Shown: positions 61,876 to 64,000 of the stretch, one piece after another | Layout: the number at the start of each line of letters is the position of its first letter | Numbering within the stretch: position 1 is the first letter of the stretch | From: Silurus meridionalis | Lineage: Eukaryota > Chordata > Actinopteri > Siluriformes > Siluridae | Reading direction: 5' to 3' | Assembly: GCF_014805685.1 (NCBI RefSeq) | Contig: NC_060892.1 | Coordinates: 8,962,990 to 9,026,989 of the forward strand | DNA: 64,000 nucleotides | Program-made: the position numbers and the translations under genes | Notes under the pieces: model-generated | What the model saw: the letters and a program-made list of their open reading frames with translations, nothing else | Told to the model about the DNA's origin: nothing | Database searches by the model: none

Positions 61876-63170
61876 TACATATTTACTGTGTTTTTCTATT
61901 AGTGTAGTATGCTAACCTTCTTTCTCTTAGAAAATGATGTCCTTTGTATTCTGAGTGACAGATAATGATTAGCACCTTTAAACTACAATTTCCTTATATG
62001 TTGCCTCATTAGTTAATTTGAGCACTAGCAAATGCTCTTTGTTCTTCCAAATGTTGCAGCTCAAACCTCTGGCAACGGTACTCTGACCGACAATTGTCGA
62101 CCAAGACTCTTTATATTTGGGTCCCTTTTATTTTCTGTATTTCATTAGCATAACAAGACACAGATCTCCAGATGGCCTCGCATTAATGGCTTTGTGCAAA
62201 TGAAGAGCAGTTGCCTCGAGAGCTCAAGTTAACAATGACCAGAATGCTCATGCGCTGCTGCTAAGCAAAACAGCAAAAGCAATAACGACAAAAGGCTTCT
62301 GGATGGTTTAGATCAGCGCTAGTGGGAGCCATCCAGCGTGATGAGTCAACCTGGATGTGGCCCACCTGATTCACATCCTGCATTTGGGAACATAACAACC
62401 CAAAACTGATACTCTGTCACAAACAAACAGCATTGTTGAATGTGCTCTAAGAGCCACTTCGGCACAGTAGTGCTTATTTAAGTGGTGAGTGGTGGCTCTC
62501 AGCTATCAGCTATCACCGCCTTTTGGAAAGACAGAGCTGTGTGTTTTTGAGGATTAAAAGCAGGAATACTTGAGTGCTAGCTCACTTGGGTGCTAAAGTG
62601 CTCTCTGTGAAGCTAGCAAAGGTTATTGCTAGTGGAAAGATCCTGTGAGAAATCCATTTACAGGGCTACCATTTGAACAATGCTGGGAGGTTTGATTGAG
62701 CCTCCGCATATGTGCACTTCCTTTTTGAGTGAACAGTTCCCTGGTTTTAAAGGAACCTCTGGGACTTGGAGGCAGCAGAGTGAGACTCAGTTCACAATGA
62801 GGATTACATGCTCCATCAAACTTACTGTAAGGCTCACACATACCCTTTTCCCTCTATTGTTTCCTCTGGCCATTAGACACCAAGGATTAACTTTTTATAA
62901 CCACAATTGTCTCAGTCCCATCCTTTCCACACCTTTCCTTTCCTTTCTCAGTTCCAAAGATAAATATACAAGAAGCATGTGCCATGAAAAACGGAAGACT
63001 CCTTGTCCATTTAAGGGGTCAGAATAATTTATTTCTTGTGTGCCACCTAGATATATTCTGACCCTGGCGTTTCACACCCATATCCACACGTTTTCTTGTT
63101 TCCTCACACCTGTTAAAAAAAAAAAATCCAGTGGGACTATTGGCTATTCTAAATAAATTAATATATGTTT

Positions 63171-63172
<2 letters not shown>
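61876..63172. other. upstream flank, nothing recognised
   Basis: No exon, RNA gene or known repeat was identified. Confidence 0.4.

Positions 63173-63210
<38 letters not shown>
63173..63210. repeat. (GT)n microsatellite
   Basis: About 19 GT units. Confidence 0.95.
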
Positions 63211-63212
<2 letters not shown>

Positions 63213-64000
63213 ATGATGCCCTGCAATGAACTGGTCTCCCATCCCAAAGTAAAACCCTGATATGCATTCTTTTCTGGTTTCAAATCATTTTGCATTATGC
63301 TGTTATGTAGCAACTACAGGAGAACCTTCACTCAACTTTCATTGCCTTCTGGTTCAGTGAAATTGTCACTTGCTTAACCACAGTGCGTCACATTTCTTGC
63401 ATAAAATGGCATTAGATATTTGTCCATTCTTGATCTCATTATACACGTAATAACAGGGTTTAGTGATCAACACTCACAGGACCTTTAACCCCTTCTACAC
63501 CGTTGACCCGTTTACCTGGTTAACATCACTTTATTTGAATTAGACCCATCATTTGAAGCCAAATCTCAACAAACCACAACTGATTTACTTGTTGCCCATA
63601 CTGAAACTCTCAATGAACCTGACATTCAGATAACCAGCATTGGGACCTCTGATTGGGTGGGCAGTCTACAGCCAACGAAAAAGTATCCATTTTTAACAGT
63701 CCTACCCAAAGCCCCACCCCAGCAGCACAGAATAGTTTTTTATCCCTACCTTACACTACTTTCAGTTCGACACACTAACAAGCTGTAGCTCCATACTGGC
63801 TTTTTGAAAAATTTGACTACTTTTCTCCGTTTGTGATTTTTGTGCAGTAGTTAACAAATGCTCGTTTAACCAACATCAAATTACACTTTATTCAACTGCC
63901 GTTACAAATTTATCCTAAACCCCTATCGCCGCACAATGTTAGATAAAAGAAAGAGAGATTTTGTGATCTTGGTCATAAAAAATCCATAACGAATACTTTA
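63211..64000. other. upstream flank, nothing recognised
   Basis: No coding signal or repeat family was identified to the end of the window. Confidence 0.4.

Noticed and set aside
58280..64000. Exons of genes expected near ABHD17C in other vertebrates (for example arnt2 or cemip)
   Set aside because: Reading both strands showed no conserved block from either. They may lie beyond the window.

Overview
This window is nuclear DNA from a bony fish, probably an otophysan such as a catfish. It carries one recognisable protein-coding gene in a sea of transposon remnants. Evidence for a teleost: introns with canonical splice sites, long CA/GT and TA microsatellites, very many Tc1/mariner and hAT fragments, tRNA-derived SINEs with LINE-type tails, and RTE and L2 LINE 3' ends. 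The catfish assignment is inference from the repeat families.

The gene is abhd17c (alpha/beta hydrolase domain 17C, a depalmitoylase), on the minus strand. It has three coding exons: 55951-56435 (start codon, palmitoylation Cys cluster, oxyanion HGN motif), 22834-23013 (catalytic Ser176) and 8614-8833 (catalytic Asp241, His270 and the stop). The splice phases close exactly and give a complete 294-residue protein. Intron 1 is about 32.9 kb and intron 2 about 14.0 kb, so most of the window lies inside this gene. A CpG-rich first exon and an ETS-type motif near 56766 mark the promoter side. The 3' UTR runs below 8614 and probably contains a (UG)38 repeat in the mRNA sense.

Layout: 1-6.7 kb is downstream flank holding Tc1, L2, tRNA-Glu SINE and miniature Tc1 copies. 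6.7-8.6 kb is probable 3' UTR. 8.8-22.8 kb is intron 2, with mariner-like ends, a Tc1 element and a 1.2-kb hAT element nested in an older Tc1 miniature. 23.0-55.9 kb is intron 1, with several hAT elements, a near-intact DD37E (TRT-like) Tc1/mariner element, a second Tc1 copy in the opposite orientation, SINEs, an RTE LINE end and many miniature Tc1 copies. 56.4-64 kb is upstream flank with an L2 LINE that has target-site duplications and a Tigger-like miniature element; no second gene was recognised there.

I found no previously undescribed multigene system. The most informative material is the transposon stratigraphy: several insertions have target-site duplications readable by eye and sit inside one another, so relative ages can be read. 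Two SINE types each share a 3' tail with a LINE fragment in the same window. Boundaries of repeats without visible duplications are approximate. Family names come from memory of typical teleost repeats, not from a search.
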